Of a stretch of 64,000 nt of DNA, positions 41,407-50,728 are shown piece after piece; within the stretch, counting starts at the first letter, position 1, and each line of letters begins with the position of its first letter. Below the pieces are notes generated by a model. That model did not search any database. It worked only from the letters and a program-made list of their open reading frames with translations, and had not been told where the DNA came from. Source of the stretch: CAIKMD01 sp963702925 (GTDB taxonomy: Bacteria; Pseudomonadota; Alphaproteobacteria; ATCC43930; CGMCC-115725); NCBI GenBank assembly GCA_963702925.1, contig OY969771.1, forward strand, positions 682,001 to 746,000, read 5' to 3'. Both the position numbers and the translations under genes were made by a program.

Positions 41407-42746
41407 GGATAGGCTTTCTTTCCCGCCATGCCCGCTTCGAGCAGGCGGATCCATTCGCGGAACGGCGCGTGGGTTCCGATCTCGGTGTTCTGGGTGCGGT
41501 GGCCTTTGACGCTGGTGAGCGGATGCAGCCCCGCCTCCTCGGCCTCTTCATTGGCGCCGCGTTGCGCCGCGCCGATGCCGCGCGAATAGCCTTGCAGGAA
41601 ATCGATGCCGGTCGATTTGAACCCGACCTGGCAATCGGCGAAGACCGTGACGTCGTCGGGCGTCGCATAGCCGCCGGGATTGACGAAATCCTCGAACTGC
41701 CGCAGCCGCGCCGCGCGCGCCTCGGGCTTCTCGCCGACCGGCCCGATGACGTTGCTGCGCAGCTCGGTGAGGTCGGGCGTGATCGGCCGGAAGGTGCGCA
41801 GGATCGGCACGATCTGATCGGCGATCTGCAGATTGGGAAAGAACACCGCATTACGCTGCTTGATCATCCAATCGGCCTTCAACGCACCCACCCGCGCGCG
41901 GATCTCGTCGAGCATGGGATAGACCGCGCGCCGTTCGGGCTCGGCGACCTCGTGCCAGACCGAGCTGTGCCCGTGCGGAAACTCATAGGCGCCGATCTGC
42001 ACGTTGTTGCGCTTTTGCCAATCGAGCTCGCGCGCGGCGACATTGCCTTGGCCTTTGCGGCGGCGCTCGGCGATCGCCATGAAAGCGCCATGGGCGGTAT
42101 CGACGTGATAGGGATCCTGCCCGTTCTCGAGCTGCATCTTCCAATTGCCGCGATAGGTGTAGGCGACCCGGCCGGGGATGATCTCCATGCCCTGGGGCCC
42201 CTGCTCCATATGCAGATCGATGAAGAATTTGAGATCGCCGAGATGATCCAAGAGCGGCGGCACGTCAGGCGAGAGGCTGCCGAAGATCAGGCCCTTATAG
42301 GTGTCGAGCTTGGCGATCGGGATGAGATCGTGGCTGTCGGCGTCGAAGGCCGGCGGATAATCGGCGACTTCGCGCTGCTTGATGCTGATGTTCTTGCCGC
42401 CTGAATCATAGGCCCAGCCGTGATAGAGGCAGACATGGTATTTGGAATTGCCTTTCTCGAAACGGCACACGGTCGCGCCCTTGTGGCGGCAGGCGTTGAG
42501 AAAGGCGCCGATCTTGCCCTTGGCGTCGCGCGCGACGATGACTGGCGTGCGGCCGATATAGGTGGTGACGTAGTCGTGCGGCTTGGCGATCTCGGATTCG
42601 AGCGTGAGGAAATTCCAGGTGCGCTCGAAAATGTATTTGATCTCGAGCTCGAACAATTCGGGATCGGAATAGACGTCGCGGTGCACGCGAAACACGCCCT
42701 CGTCGGGCCGGTCATCGACGTAGAACCGGGCGGGCTTCACACCCAT
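41403..42746 (-). CDS. Rieske dioxygenase alpha subunit
   Basis: 447 residues. Rieske cluster ligands are Cys86-x-His88 and Cys106-x2-His109 (CRHKG and CLYHGW). The mononuclear iron ligands His214 and His219 and the bridging Asp211 lie in ENGQDPYHVDTAH; the third iron ligand should be an Asp in the C-terminal third. Length and motifs place it with benzoate/anthranilate-type oxygenases that dihydroxylate an aromatic acid. No ferredoxin or reductase gene is in the window, so electrons must come from elsewhere. It is the first gene of the operon that ends with tctA. Confidence 0.94.
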   Translation of the reverse strand: MGVKPARFYVDDRPDEGVFRVHRDVYSDPELFELEIKYIFERTWNFLTLESEIAKPHDYVTTYIGRTPVIVARDAKGKIGAFLNACRHKGATVCRFEKGNSKYHVCLYHGWAYDSGGKNISIKQREVADYPPAFDADSHDLIPIAKLDTYKGLIFGSLSPDVPPLLDHLGDLKFFIDLHMEQGPQGMEIIPGRVAYTYRGNWKMQLENGQDPYHVDTAHGAFMAIAERRRKGQGNVAARELDWQKRNNVQIGAYEFPHGHSSVWHEVAEPERRAVYPMLDEIRARVGALKADWMIKQRNAVFFPNLQIADQIVPILRTFRPITPDLTELRSNVIGPVGEKPEARAARLRQFEDFVNPGGYATPDDVTVFADCQVGFKSTGIDFLQGYSRGIGAAQRGANEEAEEAGLHPLTSVKGHRTQNTEIGTHAPFREWIRLLEAGMAGKKAYP

Positions 42747-42799
42747 GGACGTCTCCTGCCAATCGAATCAAAGATTTCTTGTTGCGTGCGGCGGTCGAA

Positions 42800-42828
42800 A
42801 AGCTACCGGCAAGGCCTAGCCGAGTCAA
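42800..42828 (-). promoter_or_regulatory. Candidate promoter of the Rieske/Tct operon
   Basis: On the minus strand TTGACT is followed after 17 bases by TAGCTT. Transcription would start about 47 bases before the alpha-subunit ATG, which has CAGGAGACG as ribosome site. Confidence 0.45.
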
Positions 42829-42851
42829 TTGCGGCGGCCAAGAGCAAAGCA

Positions 42852-42880
42852 TTGCCGTGCAATAGTTTTCGTTGTATTGG
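42852..42880 (+). promoter_or_regulatory. Candidate promoter of the CMD-family gene
   Basis: TTGCCG and TATTGG lie 17 bases apart; transcription would start about 63 bases before the ATG. The two divergent promoters are 24 bases apart, close enough for one regulator to act on both. Confidence 0.45.
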
Positions 42881-42950
42881 CTGGTCGGAAAGCGGCGCCA
42901 GCACGCGGTGAAAAATCCGGCAAGGCGCGCGACCAAAGGGAGGATCGAGC

Positions 42951-43499
42951 ATGGCCCGGTTCAAATATCTCACCGAAGACGAGCTGGCGCCGGAGCACCG
43001 GAATCTCCTGGGCGACATCAACCTCTCGAAGTTGACCGTGCACAGCCCGGGCGCGGCGCAGGTGTCGCGCGACTTGGCGATGTATATCCGCAAGGGCTCG
43101 AAGCTCGATCCGCGTTTGCGCGAGATGGCCATCATCCAGGTCGGCTATGTCGCGCGCTCGGTTTACGAATACGCCCATCATCTGAAGATCGGGCTCGAGG
43201 CGGGGGTCAGCGAAGCCGATATACGCGCCATCGCCGACGACACTTCCGGCAAGGCGACCGGCCTCGATCTGCTGACCAAATCCGTGCTGAAGGCGGCGCG
43301 CGAGCTGACCAGCGAGATCAAGCTGTCGGATCAGACTTTTTCCGTGCTGCGCCAGCACCTCGACAATGAGCGCTTGATGGATTTGATCTTCGCCATCTGC
43401 TCCTACAATTCGGTCGTGCGCTTGCTGGCGGCGTTGCAGATCGATCTCGAGGACGAGTACCGCGAATACCTCGTGCGATTTCCGTTGCCGAAGCCTTAG
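42951..43499 (+). CDS. Carboxymuconolactone decarboxylase (CMD)-family protein
   Basis: 182 residues, all helical. LREMAIIQVGYVARSVYEYAHH is the CMD core; the peroxidase CxxC of AhpD is SVYE, so it is not an AhpD-type reductase. The family includes 4-carboxymuconolactone decarboxylase and many uncharacterised proteins in aromatic operons. GGGAGGATCGAGC precedes the ATG. It is divergent from the Rieske operon and may act on its product. Confidence 0.88.
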   Translation: MARFKYLTEDELAPEHRNLLGDINLSKLTVHSPGAAQVSRDLAMYIRKGSKLDPRLREMAIIQVGYVARSVYEYAHHLKIGLEAGVSEADIRAIADDTSGKATGLDLLTKSVLKAARELTSEIKLSDQTFSVLRQHLDNERLMDLIFAICSYNSVVRLLAALQIDLEDEYREYLVRFPLPKP

Positions 43500-43521
43500 A
43501 ACGATATCGGACTAAATTGGG

Positions 43522-43600
43522 TCGTCGTTCCCGCGAACGCGGGAACCCAGGGCAAGCGACGCGCGGTTGCCCTGGACCCCTGCTTTCGCAGGGGCGACGA
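43522..43600. repeat. REP/BIME-like element, copy 3 of 3
   Basis: GTTCCCGCGAACGCGGGAAC and CCCCTGCTTTCGCAGGGG form two hairpins with TCGTC and GACGA at the ends and CCCAGGGCAA between. It is inverted relative to the copy at 17010 and fills a convergent gene gap. Confidence 0.8.
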
Positions 43601-43650
43601 TAAAATTGATCGAGCGTGCGGCGATCATGCCTCGGCGAGCCGAACGGGCC

Positions 43651-44436
43651 TTAGTCTTTCGGATACCAGGCGGGCTTGCGCTTTTCGAGAAAGCTCGCGA
43701 CGCCTTCCTTGGCTTCCGGCGTGTGCAGCATGCCGCGCCCGGCTTCTTCGAGCTCGGCGAGCAGCGCGGCGCTGAGCTGCGGCCCGGCAAGCCGCGCCGC
43801 CGTCGCTTTCAACGCCGCGATCGCGCCCGGCGCGCCGAGCAGCAATTCTTCGACGATTTGATCGAGTGCCGCTTCGATCTTGTCTGAAGCGCAGACTTGG
43901 TGCACCAGGCCGAGACGCAGCGCCTCGGCGGCGGAAAAGCGTTCGCCCGACAAGCCGTAGCGGCGGAAAGCGCGATACTCCATCGCGCGCAGAAAGATCG
44001 GCACCAGCGGCCCCGGCACCAGACCGATCCGGACTTCGGGAATGGAAAAGAACGCGCTTTCCTCGGCAAGCCCGATGTCGCAGCAGGCGGCGAAAGCCAA
44101 GCCGCCGCCGACCGCCGCGCCATGCAGCAAACAGATCGTCGGCTTCGCGAGACGATTGAGCGCCAGCAGCACATCGACCAGCTTCGGCCCTTGTGCCGCG
44201 TTTTCCACGCCTTGATTGCTGCGATGCCAGGCGATGTCGGCGCCGACGCAGAAATGCTTGCCGGCCGCGCGCAGCACCACGGCGCGCACCGCCGCATCCT
44301 GGGCCAAGGAAGCGAGCTCGCCGCTCAGCTCGCGCAGCATGACATCGTCATAAGCGTTGCCGCGTTCGGGCCGGTTGAGCGTGATCGTGGCGACGCCGCG
44401 CGCGCCCCGCTCGCTTGCGATGCGCTGCAGGCTCAT
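43651..44436 (-). CDS. Enoyl-CoA hydratase/isomerase (methylglutaconyl-CoA hydratase-like)
   Basis: 261 residues of the crotonase fold. TITLNRPERGNAYDD, HFCVGADIAW (oxyanion region) and CDIGLAEESAFFSIPEV contain the usual substrate and catalytic positions; the second glutamate is in IPEVRIGL. The pattern resembles methylglutaconyl- or isohexenylglutaconyl-CoA hydratases. Its ATG overlaps the ligase stop. It hydrates the enoyl-CoA made by the two dehydrogenases upstream in the operon. Confidence 0.9.
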   Translation of the reverse strand: MSLQRIASERGARGVATITLNRPERGNAYDDVMLRELSGELASLAQDAAVRAVVLRAAGKHFCVGADIAWHRSNQGVENAAQGPKLVDVLLALNRLAKPTICLLHGAAVGGGLAFAACCDIGLAEESAFFSIPEVRIGLVPGPLVPIFLRAMEYRAFRRYGLSGERFSAAEALRLGLVHQVCASDKIEAALDQIVEELLLGAPGAIAALKATAARLAGPQLSAALLAELEEAGRGMLHTPEAKEGVASFLEKRKPAWYPKD

Positions 44437-46316
44437 GCGCGCTCCCAAGCGATGCGATAGGGCGTGGTGTATTCCTTCATCACGCGATAAATCTCGGCTT
44501 CGATCTCGCCGCGTTTGTCGGAGGCCGCCGCGATGCTGATCGTCGCCACATTGCCTTTGGTCGCGTCGGGCCCGACCGTGACGCTCAACCCTTCGTCGCG
44601 GCCCAACGCCTTGGCGAGCACAGCGCGGAAGGTTCGCGACGCCGCGTCTTGGCGCAGCTGCACCTTCGCTGCCTTACCGATATCGGTGAGCGGCAGCTGC
44701 TCGACGAGAAAGATCTCGTCGGGCGTCGCCGCGCGCTCGGTGATGTGCTCGCGCGCGAAGGCTTTGAGCTCCTCGGCGGTGACTTTCGCGCCCGGCACAA
44801 GCTGGACATAGGCGACCGGTAATTCGCCGGCATAAGCGTCGGGCTTGCTCACCGCCGCCGCCAGCATCACCGCCGGATGCTGGCGCAGCGTATTCTCGAT
44901 CAAACCCGCATCGATATTGTGGCCGCCGCGGATGATGACGTCCTTCACCCTTCCGGTCAGCCAAAGATAGGATTCGGCATCGAACCGGCCGAGATCGCCG
45001 GAGACGAACCAGCCGTCGCTGGTGAAAAGCCCGCGATTATATTGCGCATCGACATAGCCCGGCGTGACTCCTGGGCCTTTGACCAGGATCACGCCGATCT
45101 CGTCGACCGCGCAATCGCGCTCGATATTGCCGGCGCCGTCGAGTTTCACCGCGCGCAGATTCGTATAGGGTATGCGCAAGCCGGCCGAGCCGAAGCGCGG
45201 CTCGCCGTCGCGCGGCGTTTGCGAGACATTGGCGGTGTATTCGGTCGCGCCATAGGTCATCAGCACGCGCACCCCGGCGATCTTCTCGAGCTCCCTCGCC
45301 ACTTCGATCGGCATCGCCGTCGAGCCGGTGGACATGTAAGGATGCAGCGAGGAAATATCCTCGCCGCGCGGCGGGTTCTTGGTCAGCACCGACAGAGTCG
45401 TCGGCACGCCGGTCATGCTGGTGATGCCGCAACGCGCGACGAACTTCCAATAATTGGCGATGAATTCCTTGTTGCGCGCGCCCAAAGGCGTCGGCAGCAC
45501 CATGGTCATCCCGTCCGCCATTGCCGTGACACCGCGGCCGTAAAATCCCGCGATGTGGAACATGGGATAATCCGCGAACATCACGTCCTCGGGCCCATGC
45601 GCCATCAGATAGGTGTTGACCCAAATCTTATAGACCAGCCCGCCATGCGTGATCTTCACGAGCTTGGGTGAGTCGGTCGTGCCGCCGGAATGGACGTAAG
45701 CGGCCACGTCGCCGCGTTCGACCTTGCGATCGAACCGCAACGCGTCGCCCGGCTCTGCACCCAATGCGCGGGCGAAATCGGAATCCTCAAGCACGGTGCC
45801 GCCCGGGCCTGGCACCGAGAAGATCTTCACGCCCGGATCGAGCTGCGCGCGAATGGATTGCAGGTTTTCCCAAATCTCGTAGCCCGGGGTCGGCCCCAAC
45901 GCGACAACCGCCTTGGCACGCGCGCCGCGCAGCAGCTCCAGAATCTGCGGCGGCTTCAACATCCAATTGAGGCCACAGACGATGCCGGCTTCGAGCCCTG
46001 CGAGCAGCGCGACGTAAAGCTCGGGCACGGTCGGCAGAATATAGATCACGCCGTCTTGCGGCCCGACCCCGGAATGATGAAAGAGATTGGCCGCCTGGAT
46101 CACCTGACGCTTCAGCGACGCGTAGCTCACTTCGACCGGCGGCAAAGCCGGATCGGCGGTGACGAAATATTGCAACGCCACTTTCGCCGGATCGCGGTTG
46201 AGCCCGCGCCGCACCCAGACATTCACATTCCAGCTGTCGAAACGCTCCTCGATCGGCACGCGTTCGAGCGCTTCGATGTCGGCGATGCCCCGCACGGGCG
46301 CGAATACGGTCGTCAT
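44433..46316 (-). CDS. AMP-forming acyl-CoA synthetase
   Basis: 627 residues, longer than the usual 500-560. ATP-binding loop HSGGTTDSPKL (209-219), aromatic/adenine motif TYGATEYT, hinge Asp441 in SGDLG with Arg456 and catalytic Lys548 in LPLTDIGKAAK. The family converts carboxylic acids to CoA thioesters through an acyl-adenylate. A C-terminal extension of about 60 residues follows Lys548. It lies 2 bases after a dehydrogenase gene, so acid import, activation and beta-oxidation are encoded together. Confidence 0.93.
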   Translation of the reverse strand: MTTVFAPVRGIADIEALERVPIEERFDSWNVNVWVRRGLNRDPAKVALQYFVTADPALPPVEVSYASLKRQVIQAANLFHHSGVGPQDGVIYILPTVPELYVALLAGLEAGIVCGLNWMLKPPQILELLRGARAKAVVALGPTPGYEIWENLQSIRAQLDPGVKIFSVPGPGGTVLEDSDFARALGAEPGDALRFDRKVERGDVAAYVHSGGTTDSPKLVKITHGGLVYKIWVNTYLMAHGPEDVMFADYPMFHIAGFYGRGVTAMADGMTMVLPTPLGARNKEFIANYWKFVARCGITSMTGVPTTLSVLTKNPPRGEDISSLHPYMSTGSTAMPIEVARELEKIAGVRVLMTYGATEYTANVSQTPRDGEPRFGSAGLRIPYTNLRAVKLDGAGNIERDCAVDEIGVILVKGPGVTPGYVDAQYNRGLFTSDGWFVSGDLGRFDAESYLWLTGRVKDVIIRGGHNIDAGLIENTLRQHPAVMLAAAVSKPDAYAGELPVAYVQLVPGAKVTAEELKAFAREHITERAATPDEIFLVEQLPLTDIGKAAKVQLRQDAASRTFRAVLAKALGRDEGLSVTVGPDATKGNVATISIAAASDKRGEIEAEIYRVMKEYTTPYRIAWERA

Positions 46317-46318
46317 GG

Positions 46319-47431
46319 TCAGGCCTCTTCCGCCATCAGATGCGCAAAGCGTTCCGACTGGACATATTCGTTGCCGTAGCCGGCAGCCAGCACCAGCGCG
46401 CGCTTGAAGAACATGCCGACATCGTGCTCGTCGGTATAGCCGATGGCGCCGTGAAGCTGCAGCCCGGTGCGCGCGATCTCGGCCGCGCTGCGCGAGGCGC
46501 GCGCCTTAGCCGCCGCGATCATGGCCGGCAGCGACGCGCCTTCGTCCCAAGCAAGGCAAATCCTATGCAGCAAGGAGCGATCGAGCTCGAGATCGACGAA
46601 GCCGTCGACCAGCCGGTGCTGCAAGGCCTGAAAGCTGCCCAAGGGATGGCCGAATTGCTTGCGGGTTTTGACGTGCTCCTGAGTCATCGCCAGCACGCTT
46701 TCGGCAAGACCCAAAAGCGCGATCGCGGTGCCCAGCGCCAAAAGATCGCCTGTCTGCGCGAGCAGCGCTTTAGCTTCCTCGCCACGCGCGAGAATAGCCG
46801 CTTGATCGAGCGCCACATCGGCAAGAAGCAAGGTGCCGGAAACCGTGCCATCGACCTGTGCTTCGGATGAGAGGCTGCAGCCGGGAAGGTTGCGGCGCAG
46901 AAGACACAGCAGCGTCTCGTTCTGCGCCGCGACCGCGATGAGAAATTCATCCGCCGCCGGCGCAAAGGCCACGCCCGCGATCGTGCCGTTGACGATGAGA
47001 TTCTTGCCGTCGCTTCGTGCGGCGCATAAGGGTGCTGTCCGGAAATCCCAGCCCTCGCCTGGCAGCGCCGGCAGAATCAGATGCTCGCCGGCAAGCAGCG
47101 CGGCGAGCGCCGCATTTGCCGTTGCGCCTTCGACCTTCCCCAGCAACCAGGCCGACGCCGCGGCTTCGACCAGCGGCGCCGTGACGAGATGACGGCCGAT
47201 CTGCTCGATAACGAGATAAAGCGCCGCCATGCCCAGGCCGAGCCCGCCGCGCGTCTCAGGGACCGGCGCGCCGAGCCAGCCGGCGCTGACGATCTCGCGC
47301 CACGCGGCACGATCGAAGATCTCGCCGCCGTCGCGGATCGCGCGCGCGCGTTTGGCGCCGCCGAGATCGCGGCAAAGCTTGGCGGCGCTGTCGCGCAGCT
47401 GGGTCTGATCCTCGGTCAGAAGCTCGTCCAT
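46319..47431 (-). CDS. Acyl-CoA dehydrogenase, small/partner subunit type
   Basis: 370 residues, divergent member: the FAD signature is blurred (WDFRTAPLCAARSDGKN) but HVKTRKQFGHPLGSFQALQHR and LHGAIGYTDEHDVG are clear. Such divergent dehydrogenases pair with a canonical one in alpha2beta2 enzymes (steroid and pimeloyl-CoA types). The canonical partner lies 12 bases upstream. Confidence 0.9.
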   Translation of the reverse strand: MDELLTEDQTQLRDSAAKLCRDLGGAKRARAIRDGGEIFDRAAWREIVSAGWLGAPVPETRGGLGLGMAALYLVIEQIGRHLVTAPLVEAAASAWLLGKVEGATANAALAALLAGEHLILPALPGEGWDFRTAPLCAARSDGKNLIVNGTIAGVAFAPAADEFLIAVAAQNETLLCLLRRNLPGCSLSSEAQVDGTVSGTLLLADVALDQAAILARGEEAKALLAQTGDLLALGTAIALLGLAESVLAMTQEHVKTRKQFGHPLGSFQALQHRLVDGFVDLELDRSLLHRICLAWDEGASLPAMIAAAKARASRSAAEIARTGLQLHGAIGYTDEHDVGMFFKRALVLAAGYGNEYVQSERFAHLMAEEA

Positions 47432-47443
47432 CGCGCGCGATCC

Positions 47444-48619
47444 TTATGCGTCCGGCAGGCCGAGCACGCGCTTGGCGATGATGTTGCGGTTGATCTCGGT
47501 CGTGCCGCTCCCGACAGAGACGCGGCGCATCTCGAACAGCTCGGACGCGACATTGACCGGACCGCTTGGCAGCATGACATCCTCGACCAACTTGCCGCGC
47601 ATCCCGGCGGCCTGCATCAGCAATTCCGAGCTGCGTTGCGCCAGCCCGCCGCCCGCGATCTTGATAACCGGCGCCATCGACAAGGGCGCCGATTTCGCGG
47701 CATGAAGCCGCGCCGCGTGACGGTAATAGGCGATGAAAGCCAAGAGATCGATTTCGAGCGCGGCAAGCCGGGCGCGAAAGGATGCATTGTCCCAGGCGCC
47801 GGTTTCCTTGGCGAGCTGCCGCGCCTGTTGGAGATAGACCAGCGCGTAACGCGGATGGCCGGTGGTGAAACGCTCGCCGCCCAGCACCATCCCGGCGATG
47901 CGCCAGCCCTGGTTGATGCCGCCCAAGAGATTTTCCTTGGGCACGCTGACATTGTCGAAGAATTCCTCGGCGAATTCGGAATCGCCTTTCAAGGTCTGGA
48001 TCGGCCGCACCGTGATCCCAGGCGAGCGCATATCGATCAGCAGCATGCTGATGCCGGCATGTTTCGGCTTGGCGTCGGGATCGGTGCGCACCAGCGCGAA
48101 CATCCAATCGGCGAAATGCCCGTTGGTGGTCCACATCTTGTGGCCGTTGACGACGAAGCGATCGCCCTCGAGCACGGCGCGGGTCTGAAGGCTCGCGAGG
48201 TCGGAGCCGGCGCCGGCCTCGGAATAGCCTTGGCACCAAGTGGCATCGCCCGACAGGATCGACGGCAGGAAGCGCGCTTTTTGCGCCTCGGTCCCGGCCT
48301 GAATTATGATCGGGCCGATGAAGTTGAGCCCGTGCGGATAAGGCGTCGGCGCGCCGGCGCGCACGATCTCCTCGAAGAGGATGATCTGCTGCGTCAGGCT
48401 CGCGCCCATGCCGCCATATTCCTTGGGCCAATACGGCGCGATCCAGCCGCGCTCGAAAAGCTTGCGGTGCCAGGGCTTCAGCTCCGGCGGGTCGATGCGA
48501 TGGCGGCGGCGGCAGAGCTCGCGCGGGCAATTCGCCTCGACCCAATCGCGGACCTCGGCGCGGAATTGCCGGTCTTCGGGCGCTTCGTCGGAGAAGAGGC
48601 TGGCGATATCCCAAGGCAT
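47444..48619 (-). CDS. Acyl-CoA dehydrogenase, large/canonical subunit type
   Basis: 391 residues with WCQGYSEAGAGSDLASLQT (FAD/substrate loop) and the C-terminal RVSVGSGTTEINRNIIAKR. WPKEYGGMGASLTQQ and the long helical insert fit the pimeloyl/steroid-side-chain group that works with a second dehydrogenase. The ATG shares one base with the upstream receptor stop (TGATG). Confidence 0.92.
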   Translation of the reverse strand: MPWDIASLFSDEAPEDRQFRAEVRDWVEANCPRELCRRRHRIDPPELKPWHRKLFERGWIAPYWPKEYGGMGASLTQQIILFEEIVRAGAPTPYPHGLNFIGPIIIQAGTEAQKARFLPSILSGDATWCQGYSEAGAGSDLASLQTRAVLEGDRFVVNGHKMWTTNGHFADWMFALVRTDPDAKPKHAGISMLLIDMRSPGITVRPIQTLKGDSEFAEEFFDNVSVPKENLLGGINQGWRIAGMVLGGERFTTGHPRYALVYLQQARQLAKETGAWDNASFRARLAALEIDLLAFIAYYRHAARLHAAKSAPLSMAPVIKIAGGGLAQRSSELLMQAAGMRGKLVEDVMLPSGPVNVASELFEMRRVSVGSGTTEINRNIIAKRVLGLPDA

Positions 48620-49716
48620 CAGAGAGTAAAGGATTTCGACATTTTCTCGATCGCGGCGCGGTCGAACTGGTTGCACGCGTCGATGATATCGTTGGTGAAG
48701 AGCGGTTTCACGTCTTTGATCTTATCCTGAAGCTCCATGATCTTCACCGCATTGACCCATTCCACCTCGGATTGCGCGCCCATGCGCTGGTCGGTTTCGA
48801 GGGGACCGGGAAACCATTTATCCTTGCGGACATTCAAGGCGAAGACCGCATCGGCGAGCGCATCGGCCTCGGTTTTGCCCTTGGGCTTGGCTTCGGGATA
48901 CATGTCCCAGAAGACGCGCACCGCAGCTTCGAGATTGTAATAGGCAAAGAGCGTCGACTTGGTGACGGCGCGGAAATAGCGCGCGAACACGTCGCGCTTC
49001 TGCTTGAAGGTCGAGCCTTTGACGCCATAGGTCGCGCCGATGACGCGCTGATTGCCCGGCGTGTTGGGCAGGCCGCGCACGGGAAAGCCGAGCTTCTCGA
49101 TGATCGCGTACATCACGTCCCAGATCGCCAACGCGTCGACCCTGCCGGTGTAAAGCGCATTGCCCGCCGGCCCGCCCTGGCCCACCGTCACCCATAGGAC
49201 ATCGTGATCGGGATCGATGCCGAGCTCGCGGAACATGGATTTCGCGGCGAAATAGCCGACATCGCCGACATTCATGATGCCGATCGTCTTGCCCTTGAGC
49301 TGTTTCAAATCGGTGACCGCACTGTCGGGCTTCACCGCCAGATACCAATAAGGCCGCGGCAGCACGGCATAGATCGAGAGAATATCGGCGTCGGGATTCT
49401 GCACCAGGAAAGGCAGGAAGGTCGCGGCCGAAACCAGGCCGTAATCGGCGTCGCCGGTGACGATGGCGTGGAAGGAATTGGCGGTGTTGCCGGTGCTGAG
49501 ATATTCGACCGCGAGACCTTCCTCGGTATAGAAGCCGAGCTTCGGATGCGTGCCCGACATCCAGGCGGCGTTGGGAAGCTCGTAAAGCCCGAGCGAGCTG
49601 CCGATCTTGACCTTGATCGGCTCGGCGGCCTGCGCGCTGCGGAGATCATGAATAAGCACCGCGCCCGCGCCGACAGAAGCGCCTAGTCCGAGCCCGAATT
49701 CCCGCCGTGTCAGCAT
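48619..49716 (-). CDS. Tat-exported NitT/TauT-type substrate-binding protein
   Basis: 365 residues. The N-terminus LTRREFGLGLGASVGAGAVL is a twin-arginine signal, unlike the Sec signals of the other receptors here. VKIGSSLGLYELPNAAW and TGDADYGLVSAATFLPFLV fit the SsuA/ThiY-like fold. I chose the ATG after GCGGGGGGATTC; 20 upstream codons in the frame have no ribosome site. It heads the ligase/dehydrogenase operon and is divergent from the ATPase/permease genes that are its likely partners. Confidence 0.9.
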   Translation of the reverse strand: MLTRREFGLGLGASVGAGAVLIHDLRSAQAAEPIKVKIGSSLGLYELPNAAWMSGTHPKLGFYTEEGLAVEYLSTGNTANSFHAIVTGDADYGLVSAATFLPFLVQNPDADILSIYAVLPRPYWYLAVKPDSAVTDLKQLKGKTIGIMNVGDVGYFAAKSMFRELGIDPDHDVLWVTVGQGGPAGNALYTGRVDALAIWDVMYAIIEKLGFPVRGLPNTPGNQRVIGATYGVKGSTFKQKRDVFARYFRAVTKSTLFAYYNLEAAVRVFWDMYPEAKPKGKTEADALADAVFALNVRKDKWFPGPLETDQRMGAQSEVEWVNAVKIMELQDKIKDVKPLFTNDIIDACNQFDRAAIEKMSKSFTL

Positions 49717-49860
49717 GAATCCCCCCGCGCCATTATAAGTTTCGGCGAAGCTATGCCATCCCTTCTTCGACGGCAAATAGAATATCGGCCGCGTTTGTCA
49801 CCGAGCGCTTGTGGAACCGAGCGATCTTTACCCTTGCTCCGGGCGGCAACTCGGTTTCAT

Positions 49861-50697
49861 ATGACGGAAATGACATCGGGCGACGCGGCAACGACCGTCC
49901 TTCCTTTCACGCAGCGCGCGGCGCAGCGTCCGTTCATCAGCGTCGACGGTCTCGGCAAATCCTTTTCGACCCTGCGCGGCGAGCGCATCCACGCGCTGGT
50001 CGACATCCATTGCGACATCGCGGCGGGCAGCTTCGTCACCATCGTCGGGCCGAGCGGTTGCGGCAAGAGCACCTTGCTGCGCATCCTCGCCGGGCTTATC
50101 CCGGCGACGAACGGCGCGGTGCGGATCGCCGGCGACCCCGTCACCGGGCCGCGGCGCGACATCGGCGTGGTGTTCCAAAGCTCGATCCTGCTGCCCTGGC
50201 GCACCGTGCTCGACAATGTGATGCTGCCTGCCGAAATTCTCGGCATTCCGCGCGACAAGGCGCGGGCGCGGGCGCATGAGCTCTTGCGCATGGTGCGGCT
50301 CGACGGCTTCGACGACAAATATCCGCAAGAGCTAAGCGGCGGCATGCAGCAACGCGCCTCGATCGCGCGCGCCTTGCTGCACGATCCGGCGATCCTGCTG
50401 ATGGACGAGCCTTTCGGCGCGCTCGACGCGATGACGCGCGAGCAGATGAATCTCGAGCTGCAACGCATCTGGCTGGAAAGCGGCAAGACCATCGTGCTGG
50501 TCACGCACAGCATCACCGAGGCGGTGTTTCTCGGCGACAAGGTGCTGGTGATGACGCCACGCCCGGGAAAGCTGGCCGCGGTCATGCCGGTTGGCGCAGC
50601 GCGGCCGCGCGGCCTCGACGGGATGGCGACAGCCGAATTCGGAAATCTGACGAAGGAAATCCGCACGCTGCTGCAGCAGAAGGGCTTGCTCGACTGA
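49861..50697 (+). CDS. NitT/TauT-type ABC transporter ATPase
   Basis: 278 residues. Walker A GPSGCGKST (63-71), Gln106 in VVFQSSILLPW, signature LSGGMQQR (158-165) and Walker B ILLMDEPFGALD. The ATG lacks a strong ribosome site; a start 36 codons upstream would extend into unrelated sequence. It is followed by its permease 31 bases on. Confidence 0.93.
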   Translation: MTEMTSGDAATTVLPFTQRAAQRPFISVDGLGKSFSTLRGERIHALVDIHCDIAAGSFVTIVGPSGCGKSTLLRILAGLIPATNGAVRIAGDPVTGPRRDIGVVFQSSILLPWRTVLDNVMLPAEILGIPRDKARARAHELLRMVRLDGFDDKYPQELSGGMQQRASIARALLHDPAILLMDEPFGALDAMTREQMNLELQRIWLESGKTIVLVTHSITEAVFLGDKVLVMTPRPGKLAAVMPVGAARPRGLDGMATAEFGNLTKEIRTLLQQKGLLD

Positions 50698-50728
50698 GCC
50701 GGCTTGCGGAAGGCGCAGGGAGGACGAC

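Noticed and set aside
42951..43499. AhpD-type alkylhydroperoxide reductase
   Set aside because: The CxxC motif is absent (SVYE), so only a general CMD-family call is supported.
49732..49759. Minus-strand promoter for the Tat-exported receptor (TATAAT with ATGGCA 16 bases upstream)
   Set aside because: The -10 is perfect, but transcription would start only about 9 bases before the ATG and cut into the ribosome site.
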